The position numbers and the translations under genes were made by a program. Positions 25,113 to 33,695 of a stretch of DNA of 64,000 bases are shown here, piece by piece; within the stretch, counting starts at the first letter, position 1, and each line of letters begins with the position of its first letter. The DNA is from Thermus thermophilus. GTDB lineage: Bacteria > Deinococcota > Deinococci > Deinococcales > Thermaceae. The notes beneath the pieces are model-generated. The model had not been told where the DNA came from, made no database searches, and worked only from the letters and a program-made list of their open reading frames with translations. Where the stretch lies: NCBI RefSeq assembly GCF_019974155.1, contig NZ_AP025158.1, positions 496,001-560,000 of the forward strand, in the 5' to 3' direction.

Positions 25113-25874
25113 CTAAAAGGGGAAGGCCTTCAGGGCCTCCTGGGCCGTGGGGAAGCGCGCCTTGGGGTCGGGGGCGAGGAGGCGTTCCAGGTAAAGGGCG
25201 GCCTCCTCGCCGAGCCCGGCCACGGGCGGATGGGGTCCCCTGTCGGGGTCCAGGGAGACCTGGCCCGAGGGGTCGGCGAAGGGGTGCTCCCCGGTGAGCA
25301 TCCAGTAGAGGATGATCCCGGCGGCGTAGACGTCGGCCTCGGGGCCCGAGGGCAGGCCCCGGAGGAGCTCGGGGGCGAGGTAGGCGGGGGTGCCCAGGAG
25401 AAGGGGCTTTTGGAAGCGCTCCTGGGCGGGGCCCGAGAGGTCAAAGTCCAGAAGGCGGGCCTCCCCGGCGTTCACCAGGATGTTCTCGGGCTTCACATCC
25501 CGGTGGACCAGGCCCTTTTCGTGCATGTGGGCGAGGGCGAGGAGGAGCTGGTGGAAGACCCTCATCGCCTGGGAAAGCGCGGGGCTTTTCCCCATCCAGC
25601 GGCCGAGCTCCTCCCCCGGGGCGTAGGCCAGGAGGAGGGCGGGGCCTTCCTCCAGGTCCAGGGCCTCGAGGACGGGGTTGAGGTTGGGGTGGGCGAGCCT
25701 TTGCCCCACCCAAAGCTCCCGGTCCCGGCGGGGGCGGGCCTTCGGGGGAAAGAGCTTGAGGGCGTAGGGGGTGCCGAAGGGGTCAAAGGCCAGGTAGACC
25801 CGGGCCAGGGCTCCGCGGGCCAGGGGCCGCACCACCTGGTAGCGGCCCGAGAGGGTTTTGCCCACCAGGCTCAC
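25113..25874 (-). CDS. Serine/threonine protein kinase (Hanks type), catalytic domain only
   Basis: 253 residues containing a whole eukaryotic-like kinase domain: glycine loop GRYQVVRPLARGALARVYLA (about 8-27), Lys in YALKLF, HRDVKPENIL, a DFD triad in place of DFG, GTPAYLAPELL and ADVYAAGIILYWMLTG. There is no membrane helix or sensor domain. The frame stays open to 26513 inside the patatin gene, but the GTG at 25874 lies 7 nt after TATAGT (25882-25887), a clear leaderless arrangement. Substrate unknown; the next gene encodes a secreted protein. Confidence 0.88.
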   Translation of the reverse strand: MSLVGKTLSGRYQVVRPLARGALARVYLAFDPFGTPYALKLFPPKARPRRDRELWVGQRLAHPNLNPVLEALDLEEGPALLLAYAPGEELGRWMGKSPALSQAMRVFHQLLLALAHMHEKGLVHRDVKPENILVNAGEARLLDFDLSGPAQERFQKPLLLGTPAYLAPELLRGLPSGPEADVYAAGIILYWMLTGEHPFADPSGQVSLDPDRGPHPPVAGLGEEAALYLERLLAPDPKARFPTAQEALKAFPF

Positions 25875-25881
25875 CGCCCCC

Positions 25882-25887
25882 ACTATA
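25882..25887 (-). promoter_or_regulatory. -10 element of the kinase gene
   Basis: TATAGT on the minus strand, 7 nt before GTG 25874. It supports that GTG as the start rather than the long upstream open frame. The plus-strand TACCAT (25905-25910), 6 nt before the patatin ATG, may be the divergent counterpart. Confidence 0.55.
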
Positions 25888-25916
25888 CCCTCAGAAAACC
25901 CGGGTACCATGGGCCC

Positions 25917-26672
25917 ATGCGCGGCCTCGTGCTTTCCGGAGGCGGGGCGAGGGGGTTCGCCCACATCGGCGCCCTGGAGGTCTTCGTGGAAGCGGGGCTG
26001 GACTTTGAGGTGGTGGCCGGGGCGAGCATGGGGGCCATCGTGGGGGCGTTTTTCGCCGCGGGAAAAAGCCCTCAAGAGATCCTGGAGATCGCCCGGAACA
26101 CCCCGTGGCTCGGGATCCTGGGCTTCTCCTGGCGGGAGGCCCTTTTCTCCCGGGGGCGGCTCAGGCGGTACCTCGCCGAGCACCTGCCCCAGGACTTCGC
26201 CCACCTCAAGCGCAAGCTCGTGGTTACGGCGGTGGAGGTGCGGAGCGGGCGGGTGGTCTACCTCTTCCAGGGCGACCTGGTGAGCGCGGTCTTGGCCTCG
26301 GCGGCCCACCCCCTCCTCCTGAAGCCCGTGCGGCGGGAGGGCCTCCTCCTCTTTGACGGCGGGGTCCTGGACAACCTGCCTGTGGACGCGGCCAGGTTCT
26401 TGGGGGCGGAGGAGGTCTGGGCCGTGGACGTGACCCCGGAGCGGAATGTGGAAAAGCCCCCCGAGGGGGTTTTGGGCCTCGCCCTCAGGGCGGTGGACCT
26501 GATGCAGCACCACCTCACGGCAAGCCGCATGGCCCTCTACGCCCCCGAGGTCTACCTGAGGCCCGAGCTCGGGGAGATCGCGGTGCAGGACTTCCTCCGC
26601 CTCGAGGAGGCGGTGGAGGCGGGCAGGAAGGCGGCCAAGCGCCTTTTGGAGGGTAGAGTGGGGGAGGTATGA
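25917..26672 (+). CDS. Patatin-like phospholipase/esterase (RssA type)
   Basis: 251 residues, cytosolic serine hydrolase. The oxyanion loop LVLSGGGARGFAHIGALE is at residues 4-21, the nucleophile elbow GASMGAI at about 38 and the catalytic Asp in LLFDGGVLDNLPVDAA. The frame is open far upstream (to 25083), but only the ATG at 25917 gives the expected start. It belongs to the short bacterial patatin group of unknown natural substrate. lepB starts inside its end with a 4-nt overlap, so the two are coupled. Confidence 0.93.
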   Translation: MRGLVLSGGGARGFAHIGALEVFVEAGLDFEVVAGASMGAIVGAFFAAGKSPQEILEIARNTPWLGILGFSWREALFSRGRLRRYLAEHLPQDFAHLKRKLVVTAVEVRSGRVVYLFQGDLVSAVLASAAHPLLLKPVRREGLLLFDGGVLDNLPVDAARFLGAEEVWAVDVTPERNVEKPPEGVLGLALRAVDLMQHHLTASRMALYAPEVYLRPELGEIAVQDFLRLEEAVEAGRKAAKRLLEGRVGEV

Positions 26673-27475
26673 AGGCCTTTTGGGACTACCTGTTCAAGGA
26701 GTGGTTTCGCCAGGTGGGGGAGGCCCTCCTGGTGGCCTTCTTGGTCACCACCTTCGTCTTCACCACCGTGGGGGTGGTGGGGCAGAGCATGTACCCCACC
26801 TTGAGGAACGGCGAGCGGGTCCTGGTGCCCAAGTGGGAGACCTGGCTTGTCCGCCTGGGGTTCACGGAGTGGCGGCGGGGGGAGATCGCCATCCTCAAGC
26901 CCCCGGAGGGCACCCCCTTCTCCACGGCCCGCTTCCCCGTCCTGGGCTTCTCCTTCCGGGCCTTCTTCATCAAGCGCATCGTGGCCGTCCCCGGGGACGA
27001 GGTCTACGTGGACCGCGGGGTGGTTTACGTGAACGGGAGGCCCTTGGCGGAGACCCACATCACGGACCGGATCACCCCCTGGCCCGACTCCTTCCCCGGG
27101 GTGTGCTACGAGGGGGGGCGCCTCACCCGGATCATCACCCAGCAGGGGGATTTCCCGGTGGACCTCCTGCCCGCCTACCTCCGGCCCCTCAAGGAGATGC
27201 TCCTCCCCCCCTCGCGGGAGACCCTGGCCCGAAGCGAGCTCGGGGAGGTGTGCGAGGTGGGGCGGATCAAGCTGAAGCCGGGGTACTACTTCGTCATGGG
27301 GGACAACCGCACCCTAGGGGGTTCGGAGGACTCCCGCACCTTCGGCCCCATCCCCGTGGAAAGGATCGCGGGACGGGCGAGCTTCGTCTGGTGGCCCGTG
27401 GTGGTGCGGGAGGAGGGGGGCTTTAGGCTCAACCTCCGCCCCCTCGCCATCCCCCCCGCCTACCGCCTGGAGTGA
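26669..27475 (+). CDS. lepB: Signal peptidase I
   Basis: Removes Sec and Tat signal peptides at the outer face of the membrane. One N-terminal helix (about 18-36) is followed by the catalytic GQSMYPTL (Ser about 40), FIKRIVAVPGDEVYVDRG (general-base Lys about 102) and VMGDNRTLGGSEDSRTFGPI. It has a 60-residue insertion between these last blocks. 268 residues. It converges with lutC with a 2-bp gap. Confidence 0.95.
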   Translation: MKAFWDYLFKEWFRQVGEALLVAFLVTTFVFTTVGVVGQSMYPTLRNGERVLVPKWETWLVRLGFTEWRRGEIAILKPPEGTPFSTARFPVLGFSFRAFFIKRIVAVPGDEVYVDRGVVYVNGRPLAETHITDRITPWPDSFPGVCYEGGRLTRIITQQGDFPVDLLPAYLRPLKEMLLPPSRETLARSELGEVCEVGRIKLKPGYYFVMGDNRTLGGSEDSRTFGPIPVERIAGRASFVWWPVVVREEGGFRLNLRPLAIPPAYRLE

Positions 27476-27477
27476 GC

Positions 27478-28041
27478 TCACTCCAGGACGACCACCACGA
27501 GCCTCCCGGGCCCGTGCACCCCTTTGACCATCACCTGGCCGATGTCGGCGCTCTTGGAGGGGCCGGAGTGGAGGCCGAGGGCGGCGGGAAGCTCGTTTAG
27601 GTCCTGGAGGGCCTCCAGAAGGGTCCCGTAGACCCTCTTCGCCTCCACCAGGACCAGGTGGGTGGGGGGGAGGAGCTGGGCCTTCCGGCCGTCCTCGCTG
27701 GAGAGGGCCACGCTCCCCGTCTCCGCCACGGCGAAGAGGGCCCAGGAGACCCCCAAGGGGGCCTCCTCCGGGGGCAGCTCGGGGAGGGGGGGCCTGAGGT
27801 CCTGGGGGAGGGTCTTGCCGAAGGCGGCCCCGGGAAGCCCCTCGGCGAGGCGTTGGGCGAAGGCTTTGGCCTCTTCCCGGGGAAGCCTTTGGGCCTCGGC
27901 CCCGTTTTCCCGAAGGCGCCTCAGGAGGAGGTCCACGGGGTCTTCGGCGAGGGGGGTGTGGGGGTGCTCGGGGAGGAGGGCCTTGGGGCGCCCCCTCAGG
28001 GCCCGTTGCACCCGGGCGAGGATGCGGGTTCTAGCGTCCAT
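27478..28041 (-). CDS. lutC: Lactate utilization protein LutC
   Basis: 187-residue LUD (DUF162) protein, third component of the LutABC L-lactate oxidation complex. The C-terminal block with VALSSEDGRKAQLLPPTHLVL and GPSKSADIGQVMVKGVHGPG is the family signature. It overlaps lutB by 11 nt and follows it on the minus strand, in the usual lutA-B-C order. Confidence 0.92.
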   Translation of the reverse strand: MDARTRILARVQRALRGRPKALLPEHPHTPLAEDPVDLLLRRLRENGAEAQRLPREEAKAFAQRLAEGLPGAAFGKTLPQDLRPPLPELPPEEAPLGVSWALFAVAETGSVALSSEDGRKAQLLPPTHLVLVEAKRVYGTLLEALQDLNELPAALGLHSGPSKSADIGQVMVKGVHGPGRLVVVVLE

Positions 28042-29419
28042 CCGCCACCTCCTTCCAGAGCTCGTGGAAGGGCTTGGGGCTTGGCCTTAAGGGGCCCCTT
28101 CCCTCCGTCCAGGCCCTGAGGAGGGGGAGGAGGTCCTGGGGGAGGGGAAGGCCCCTTAAGCCCTTGGAGAAGAGGCGGTAGAGGGCGGGGCTTTCCATCA
28201 CCTTGCGGAAGGCCCGCATGGCCCCGTGTTCCCACGAGGGGGTGAGGCCCTCTTCCGCCGCCCGGTGCCGCCAGGTGAGGAGGAGCCTGGGGATGGGGAT
28301 CTTCACCGGGCAGGCTTCATAACAGGCCCCGCAGAGGGTGGAGGCGTAAGGCAGGGGGTAGGCCTCCTCCAGGCCGAGAAGCCCTGGGTCCAGGACCGCC
28401 CCGATGGGGCCGGAGTAGACGTAGCCGTAGGGGTGCCCCCCGGTCTGGCGGTAGACGGGGCAGGCGTTGAGGCAGGCCCCGCAGCGGAGGCACCTCAGGG
28501 TCTCCCAGGCCTCGAGGTCGTGGAGGAGGGCGGTGCGCCCGTGGTCCACCAGGACCACGTGGACCTCCTCGGGGCCCTCCTCCCCCTCCCTGGCGGGGCC
28601 CTGGATGAGGGAGACGAAGGTGGCAAGGCGCTGCCCCGTGGCCGCCCGGGCGGTTAAGGGCAGGAAGAGGGCGAGGTCGGCAAAGCGGGGAAGGAGCTTC
28701 TCTATCCCCACGAAGGCCACGTGCACCTTGGGCAAGGAGGTGGAAAGCCTTATGTTCCCCTCGTTCTCCATCAGGGCCAGGGTGCCCGTCTCCGCCACCA
28801 GGAAGTTCGCCCCGCTTAGGCCGAGCTCGGCGGAAAGGAAGGCCTCCCTCAGCACCCTTCGGGCCACCTGGGCCAGGGCCTCCGGGGAGGCGTCCAGGGG
28901 GGTGCCGAAGCGGGCGTGGAAGAGCTTTTGGATTTCTCCCAGGGAGAGGTGGATGGCGGGGCCCACGATGTGGCTTGGGGGCTCGCCCAGAAGCTGAATC
29001 AGGTACTCCCCGAGGTCCGTCTCGTAGACCTCCACCCCCAGGGACTCCAGGAGGGGGTTCACCCCGAGCTCCTCGGTGAGCATGCTCTTGGCCTTCACCG
29101 CCCGCTTCACCCCGCGCCTATGCACCACCTCCCGGAGGACCCTATGGGCGTCCTCCGGGGTTTCGGCCCAGTGCACCTGCACCCCGTTTTCCCGAAGCCG
29201 CCTCTCGGCGAGCTCCAGGTAGTGGTCCAGGTGGGTGAGGACGTGGTCCTTCACCGCCTTGGCCCTTTCCCGCCACTCCTCAATGGGGACCTCGGCGTAG
29301 GCCTTGAGGCGGTTCCTTTCAAAGTGGAGGGTGGCCCCGGTGACCGCCTCCCGCACCCCGGGCTTCTCCCTTAAAAGCCTTGCCGCCTCCTTGGGGTAGA
29401 GCTTCGCCTTAGCCCGCAT
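28031..29419 (-). CDS. lutB: Lactate utilization iron-sulfur protein LutB
   Basis: 462 residues: a LUD domain (about 60-290) and two ferredoxin-like 4Fe-4S motifs, CLRCGACLNACPVYR and CGACYEACPVKIP (about 310-375). Shuttles electrons during L-lactate oxidation to pyruvate. The N-terminal Ala-rich part is typical. It overlaps lutA by 11 nt. Confidence 0.94.
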   Translation of the reverse strand: MRAKAKLYPKEAARLLREKPGVREAVTGATLHFERNRLKAYAEVPIEEWRERAKAVKDHVLTHLDHYLELAERRLRENGVQVHWAETPEDAHRVLREVVHRRGVKRAVKAKSMLTEELGVNPLLESLGVEVYETDLGEYLIQLLGEPPSHIVGPAIHLSLGEIQKLFHARFGTPLDASPEALAQVARRVLREAFLSAELGLSGANFLVAETGTLALMENEGNIRLSTSLPKVHVAFVGIEKLLPRFADLALFLPLTARAATGQRLATFVSLIQGPAREGEEGPEEVHVVLVDHGRTALLHDLEAWETLRCLRCGACLNACPVYRQTGGHPYGYVYSGPIGAVLDPGLLGLEEAYPLPYASTLCGACYEACPVKIPIPRLLLTWRHRAAEEGLTPSWEHGAMRAFRKVMESPALYRLFSKGLRGLPLPQDLLPLLRAWTEGRGPLRPSPKPFHELWKEVADGR

Positions 29420-30119
29420 ACGCCTCCCAAAGCAGGGTGGCGAGGGGCGCCACCCTGAGCCCCAAGCCCTTCTTGCCCATGCGCCCCGAGAGGTGGAGGA
29501 GGCAGCCCGCGTCCGTGGAGGTGAGGACCTCGGCCTCGGGCAAGGTGGCGAGCTTCCGGTCCGCCATGGCCAAGGAGACCTCGGGGAGCTTCACCGAGAA
29601 AAGCCCCCCAAAGCCGCAGCACTCCTCCCAGGCCTCCCAGGGGAGGACCTCGGCCCCGGCGTTTTGGAGGAGGAGAAGGGGCTCCTCCCGCACCCCGAGT
29701 TCCCTTAAGGCGTGGCAGCCGTGGTGGTAGGCCACCTTCCTCCCTTTAAGCCCCTCTCCGAGCTTCTCCACCCCGAGGACCCGCACCAGGAACTGGGAGA
29801 GCTCGTAGGTCTTCTCCGCCATGGCCAAAGCCTCCCGGTTTCCGGGAAGGAGCTCGGGGTAGTGGTTCTTCACCATGCTGGCGCAGCTTCCCGAGGGCAG
29901 GACCACGTACTCCGCCTCCTCAAAGACCTCCAGGGTCCTTTTGGCGAGGGGCCTTGCCTCGTCCCAGTACCCGGCGTTGAAGGCGGGCTGGCCGCAGCAG
30001 GTCTGGCCCTCGGGGAAGTCCACCTCCACCCCCAAGGCCCTTAGGAGCCTCACCGCCGCCACCCCGGCTTCGGCGTAGAACTGGTCCGCCAGGCAGGTGA
30101 TGAAGAGGGCCACGCGCAT
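29409..30119 (-). CDS. lutA: Lactate utilization protein LutA (CCG-domain oxidoreductase)
   Basis: 236 residues with two cysteine-rich CCG domains: the Thr-Cys-Cys-Gly-Gln-Pro-Ala-Phe-Asn block early and the Glu-Glu-Cys-Cys-Gly-Phe-Gly-Gly-Leu-Phe-Ser block late, which bind non-cubane iron-sulfur clusters. First gene of the operon. TATATT (30128-30133) lies 8 nt before the ATG, so the operon mRNA is probably leaderless. Confidence 0.94.
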   Translation of the reverse strand: MRVALFITCLADQFYAEAGVAAVRLLRALGVEVDFPEGQTCCGQPAFNAGYWDEARPLAKRTLEVFEEAEYVVLPSGSCASMVKNHYPELLPGNREALAMAEKTYELSQFLVRVLGVEKLGEGLKGRKVAYHHGCHALRELGVREEPLLLLQNAGAEVLPWEAWEECCGFGGLFSVKLPEVSLAMADRKLATLPEAEVLTSTDAGCLLHLSGRMGKKGLGLRVAPLATLLWEAYAG

Positions 30120-30151
30120 TTGTGCCCAATATACTCCTATGGGACCTGTAG

Positions 30152-30655
30152 TACCTGGCTTGCCTCAGGGACTTGGAGGAGTACGCCCTGGATTTGATCC
30201 GTCAACACATTGCGCGCAAGTTTAAAGGGCACCGCTTGGCTTATCTCGTGGAGGCGATTCTTCAAGCCGAGGGGTACTTCACTTACCGTTCTCCCGAGGG
30301 ACCCGATGGGGGTGTGGACATTCTGGCGGGGCGGGGCCCTCTGGGGTTTGACGAACCTAGGCTTGCTGTACAGGTGAAGTCGGGGGATGCTCCCGTGGGT
30401 GGCCCCGAGCTCAACCAGCTTCGCGGCGCCATGGGCAAGCTGAACGCCCGCGTGGGGCTTTTTGTTTCCTGGGGTGGATTTAAGGGGGCCGCCGAGAAGG
30501 AGAAGGCGCAGTCCTTCTTTGAGATAAGGCTTTGGGACGCCAACGACCTCATTCAGGCCCTACTCGCCAACTACGAAAGGCTTCCCGACGATATTCAGGC
30601 GGAAATACCCCTCAAGCGCATTTGGATCCTGCTACCTGGTGAGGAAGAAGGGTGA
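30152..30655 (+). pseudogene. Mrr-like restriction endonuclease, C-terminal fragment
   Basis: The protein is the C-terminal part of an Mrr_cat-type restriction-system protein, with the nuclease core GPDGGVDILAG (catalytic Asp), then LAVQVKSG (the Q-x-K motif) and a conserved tail LKRIWILLPGEEEG. Full-length relatives have about 150 more residues in front. Here the homologous sequence starts Tyr-Leu-Ala-Cys-Leu-Arg-Asp-Leu-Glu-Glu-Tyr right after an in-frame TAG (30149-30151), with only a TTG (30173) and no ribosome-binding site. I read it as truncated at the 5' end. It might still be made from the TTG, giving 160 residues. Confidence 0.65.
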
Positions 30656-30715
30656 CGCTTTCTTGGTGAAGGCTCTGAAACGCAGCTTCTTTCTGGACAT
30701 CCCTCCGGGCCCTCC

Positions 30716-31969
30716 TTAGGCCTCCTCCTCCAAAAGGGGCAGCCGCACCCTGAAGACCGTGCGCCCGGGGCGGCTTTCCACCTGGATCTCCCCGCCGTGG
30801 GCCTTGGCGATGGCCTGGGCGATGGCCAGGCCAAGCCCCGTGCCCCCCCCGGGCCCCCGGGCGAAGCGCTGGAAGAGGTGGGGGAGGAGGTCTTGGGGGA
30901 TGCCGGGCCCCGAGTCCTCCACCTCCAGGAGGGCGTGGTCGGCTTCCCGGCGCACCCGTACGCGCACGCCCTCCTTCCCCGCCGCCCGGACGGCGTTGGC
31001 GACGAGGTTGCGGAGGAGCTGGAGGAGGCGGTCGGGGTCCCCGAGGACCTCGGCGCTTTCCGCCTCGGCCGCCACCCCGTACTCCAGGGCCGCTTCCCGG
31101 GCCACCTCCCCCAGGTCCACGATGTGGAGGTTGAGGTTCCGCTCCACCTCCCCCCGGGCCAGGGCCAGCAGGTCCTCCACCAGGCGGCGCATCCTTTCGG
31201 CGGTGGTCCGGGCGGTGCGGAGGGCCTCGAGGTCCATGGGGTTGCGGGCCAGGCGGTCCAGGTGGCCGAGGAGGACGGTGAGGGGGGTCCTGAGCTCGTG
31301 GCTCGCCTCGGCGAGGAAGGCCCGCTCCCGCTCCTTGGCCTCCTTCAGGGCCTGGAGCAGGGCGTTCACCGCCTCCACCATGCGCCCGAACTCGTCCTGG
31401 GGCAGGCGGTGGGGCACGGGGTCCAGGCGGTCGGGGCTACGGCGCGTGATCTCCCGGGCCACGGCCTCCAGGGGCCGGGCGGCGAGGCGGGCCGTGAGGT
31501 AGACCAGGGCCAGGCCCAGGGGGAAGAGGAGGAGGAAGGCGCGGAGGAGGGCCTCCCGGAGGGCCTCGAGGGCGGCCTCAATGGGGCTCGTCTCCGCGGT
31601 GAGGACGAGGAGGCCCAGGGGCGTGGCCACGAGGGCGGCGGCGAAGCCCTGCTCCCAGAGGACCTCCGGGGTGGGCCCCGCCCGGCGCAGCCTCTCGGGG
31701 GGGAGGCGGTGGTCGGGCCGGGTAAGGGCGATGGGGGTGCCGTCTTGGGCGTAGAGGTGCAGGTAGACCCCGCCCGTGGTGAGGAGGGCGCCCGCCTGGC
31801 CCTTCCGGTAGGCCTCGGCCGCCCGGAGGGCGTCCTGGGCGAGGGTGGCCTCGAGGCGCCTTTTCAGGGCCTGGTCCACGCTGCGTCCCGCCAGGTACCA
31901 GGCCCCGCCCAGGAAAAGGAGCCACAAAAGGGCGAAGGCCAGGAAGAGCCGGGCGCGGAAGGAGAGCAC
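30716..31969 (-). CDS. Sensor histidine kinase
   Basis: 417 residues: N-terminal membrane helix (about 5-27), extracytoplasmic sensor region (about 30-140), second helix (about 148-168), HAMP (about 168-222), HisKA with EASHELRTPLTVLLGHLDRL (phospho-His about 232) and HATPase with LRNLVANAVRAAG, VEDSGPGIP and GTGLGLAIAQAIAKAHGG. The partner response-regulator gene ends exactly where this starts. Signal unknown. Confidence 0.94.
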   Translation of the reverse strand: MLSFRARLFLAFALLWLLFLGGAWYLAGRSVDQALKRRLEATLAQDALRAAEAYRKGQAGALLTTGGVYLHLYAQDGTPIALTRPDHRLPPERLRRAGPTPEVLWEQGFAAALVATPLGLLVLTAETSPIEAALEALREALLRAFLLLFPLGLALVYLTARLAARPLEAVAREITRRSPDRLDPVPHRLPQDEFGRMVEAVNALLQALKEAKERERAFLAEASHELRTPLTVLLGHLDRLARNPMDLEALRTARTTAERMRRLVEDLLALARGEVERNLNLHIVDLGEVAREAALEYGVAAEAESAEVLGDPDRLLQLLRNLVANAVRAAGKEGVRVRVRREADHALLEVEDSGPGIPQDLLPHLFQRFARGPGGGTGLGLAIAQAIAKAHGGEIQVESRPGRTVFRVRLPLLEEEA

Positions 31970-32656
31970 CTAGCCTTCCTCCTCCTCCTTTCTTCCCGGC
32001 CGCACGGCGTAGCCCACGCCCCGGACCGTGCGCAGGTACCCGTAGGCCCCCGCCTCCCGGAGCTTGGCCCGGAGGTTGGCCATGTGAACGTCCAGGACGT
32101 TGGAGTCCTTGCCCAAGGGCCTGCCCCAGACCCGTTCCTCAATCTCGGGGCGGGGGAAGACCCGTCCGGGCCGGCTCATGAGGAGGTGGAGGAGGTCAAA
32201 CTCTTTGGGGGAGAGGCGGACCTCCCGCTCCCGGAAGAAGACCTGGCGCTTCCTGGGGTAGAGCTCCAGCTGGCCCACGGCGAGGACCTCGCTCCCCTCC
32301 TTGTGCCTAAGCTGCACCTGGATGCGGGCCAGGAGCTCCGCCGGGTGGAAGGGCTTCACCAGGTAGTCGTCGGCCCCGCCCGTGAGGAGGCTCACCTTGC
32401 GGTCCACCGCATCCTGGGCCGTGAGGACGAGGATGGGGGCGTCGTCCGTGGCTCGGATCCTCCGCGCCACCTCCGCCCCGTCCAGGTCGGGGAGGCCGAG
32501 GTCCAGGACCACGAGGTCGGGCTTGCCCTCCCGGTGCCGGATCAGCCCCTCCATCCCCGTCTTGGCCCAGTCCACCTGGAAGCCCGCCTCCTTAAGCTCA
32601 GCCTCCACGAGCCGGGCCACCTCGGGGTCGTCCTCTATGAGGAGGATCCGCTTCAT
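31970..32656 (-). CDS. Two-component response regulator, OmpR family
   Basis: 228 residues: receiver domain with ILLIEDDPEVARLV (acidic pair), VVLDLGLPDLDG (phospho-Asp about 51), and the C-terminal winged helix with LSPKEFDLLHLLMSRPGRVF and YLRTVRGVGYAVRPG. The frame is open to 32986, but ATG 32656 starts the receiver and overlaps the stop of the preceding gene by 4 nt. DNA-binding target not visible. Confidence 0.95.
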   Translation of the reverse strand: MKRILLIEDDPEVARLVEAELKEAGFQVDWAKTGMEGLIRHREGKPDLVVLDLGLPDLDGAEVARRIRATDDAPILVLTAQDAVDRKVSLLTGGADDYLVKPFHPAELLARIQVQLRHKEGSEVLAVGQLELYPRKRQVFFREREVRLSPKEFDLLHLLMSRPGRVFPRPEIEERVWGRPLGKDSNVLDVHMANLRAKLREAGAYGYLRTVRGVGYAVRPGRKEEEEG

Positions 32657-33018
32657 GGCCAAAGCCTCCCCGGAAGGGCCACGCCGTAGGCCTCTTGGAG
32701 GAGCCGAACCAGGCTTACCCGCTCCTTCTCCAGAAGGAGGAGCACGTCCCCCTCCGCCGCCACGCCGGGGAGGACCTGGGGCTTCTTCCCGGGCACGGAG
32801 AGGAGGAGGCGCACCTCCGTCCCGGGGCGGGGGGCGAGGGGCGGGGAGAGGGGGAGGAGGCGGTTCCCCTCGAGGCGCCAGGCGGCGAAGAGGGTTTTGA
32901 GGTCGGGGGAGAGGAGCCTGAGCTCCGTCCCCGGGGGCAGGGCCTGGCCGAGGAGGGGCGGCAGGGCCGCGAGGGCCAGGCCGCAAAGCCCCAGGAGGAG
33001 GACGAGGTGGCGCTTCAC
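32653..33018 (-). CDS. Small secreted protein of unknown function, upstream of a two-component system
   Basis: 121 residues with a signal peptide (LVLLLGLCGLALAALPPLLG). The body contains no cysteine or catalytic motif. A conserved-looking proline-rich segment (LPLSPPLAPRPGTEVRLLLSVPGKKP) is followed by a Leu-rich tail. The 4-nt overlap with the response-regulator gene suggests a common operon and perhaps a role in the sensed process. No family recognised. Confidence 0.7.
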   Translation of the reverse strand: MKRHLVLLLGLCGLALAALPPLLGQALPPGTELRLLSPDLKTLFAAWRLEGNRLLPLSPPLAPRPGTEVRLLLSVPGKKPQVLPGVAAEGDVLLLLEKERVSLVRLLQEAYGVALPGRLWP

Positions 33019-33027
33019 GCCTTCATT

Positions 33028-33675
33028 CTAGGACGGCCGCTCCGCCCTTCGTGGGAGGGAGGTTAAGGGGCCTTGGGGTTTTTCCGGGAGGAGGAAGCCC
33101 GCGGAGACCACGTACTTGAGGGCCTCCTCCACGCTGATCTCCAGGGGGAGGACCTCCTCCGAGGGGACCAGGATCACCATGCCGCTTGCGGGCACCGGGC
33201 TTGTGGGCACGAGGACGGCGGTGTACCCCTCGGGCAGGGGGGGGAGGCGGTTTCCCACGGGCTGGACCACGAAGCAGAGGGTGTAAAGCCCACGCCTGGG
33301 GTACTCAATCACCGCCGCCCGGCTGAACTTCACCTCCTGGTGGCCGAAGAGGGTGTGGGCGATCTGCTGGACGGCCTTGTAGATGTCCCGGACGATGGGG
33401 AGGAGGAGGAGGGAGCGCTCCAGGGAGACGATGAGGCGCTTCCCCAGGTAGTTTTCCGCCAGGGTCCCCACCAAATAGACCAGGACCGCGGCGAGGACGA
33501 GGCCCACGAAGGGAAGGAAGGGCTGGTAGGCCCGGGGCACCTCGAGGCCGAAAAGGCGCAGGAAGGCCTGGATGTAGGCGCCGGAGTAGGTGTAGACCCA
33601 ACCTAAGAGGTAGAGGGTGACGAGGAGGGGAAGCAGCGTGACGAGACCGGTGATGAGGCGCTGGCGGAGCCGCAT
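33028..33675 (-). CDS. DUF502 family membrane protein
   Basis: 215 residues with two hydrophobic helices (about 8-30 and 55-80) and a cytosolic C-terminal part containing PIVRDIYKAVQQIAHTLFG and VLVPTSPVPASGMVILVPSEEV, typical of DUF502. The family is conserved in bacteria and plants (CONTINUOUS VASCULAR RING-like) without a settled function. It lies 20 nt after sdrP and 9 nt before the next gene, so the five genes from sdrP to the histidine kinase are probably one unit. Confidence 0.9.
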   Translation of the reverse strand: MRLRQRLITGLVTLLPLLVTLYLLGWVYTYSGAYIQAFLRLFGLEVPRAYQPFLPFVGLVLAAVLVYLVGTLAENYLGKRLIVSLERSLLLLPIVRDIYKAVQQIAHTLFGHQEVKFSRAAVIEYPRRGLYTLCFVVQPVGNRLPPLPEGYTAVLVPTSPVPASGMVILVPSEEVLPLEISVEEALKYVVSAGFLLPEKPQGPLTSLPRRAERPS

Positions 33676-33695
33676 CCCCTCCAGTCTATAAAGGC

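Noticed and set aside
25083-25916. Upstream extension of the patatin frame
   Set aside because: It is antisense to the kinase gene and lacks a start signal; ATG 25917 begins the conserved fold.
25875-26513. Upstream extension of the kinase frame
   Set aside because: Antisense to patatin; the -10 at 25882-25887 and the GTG at 25874 define the start.
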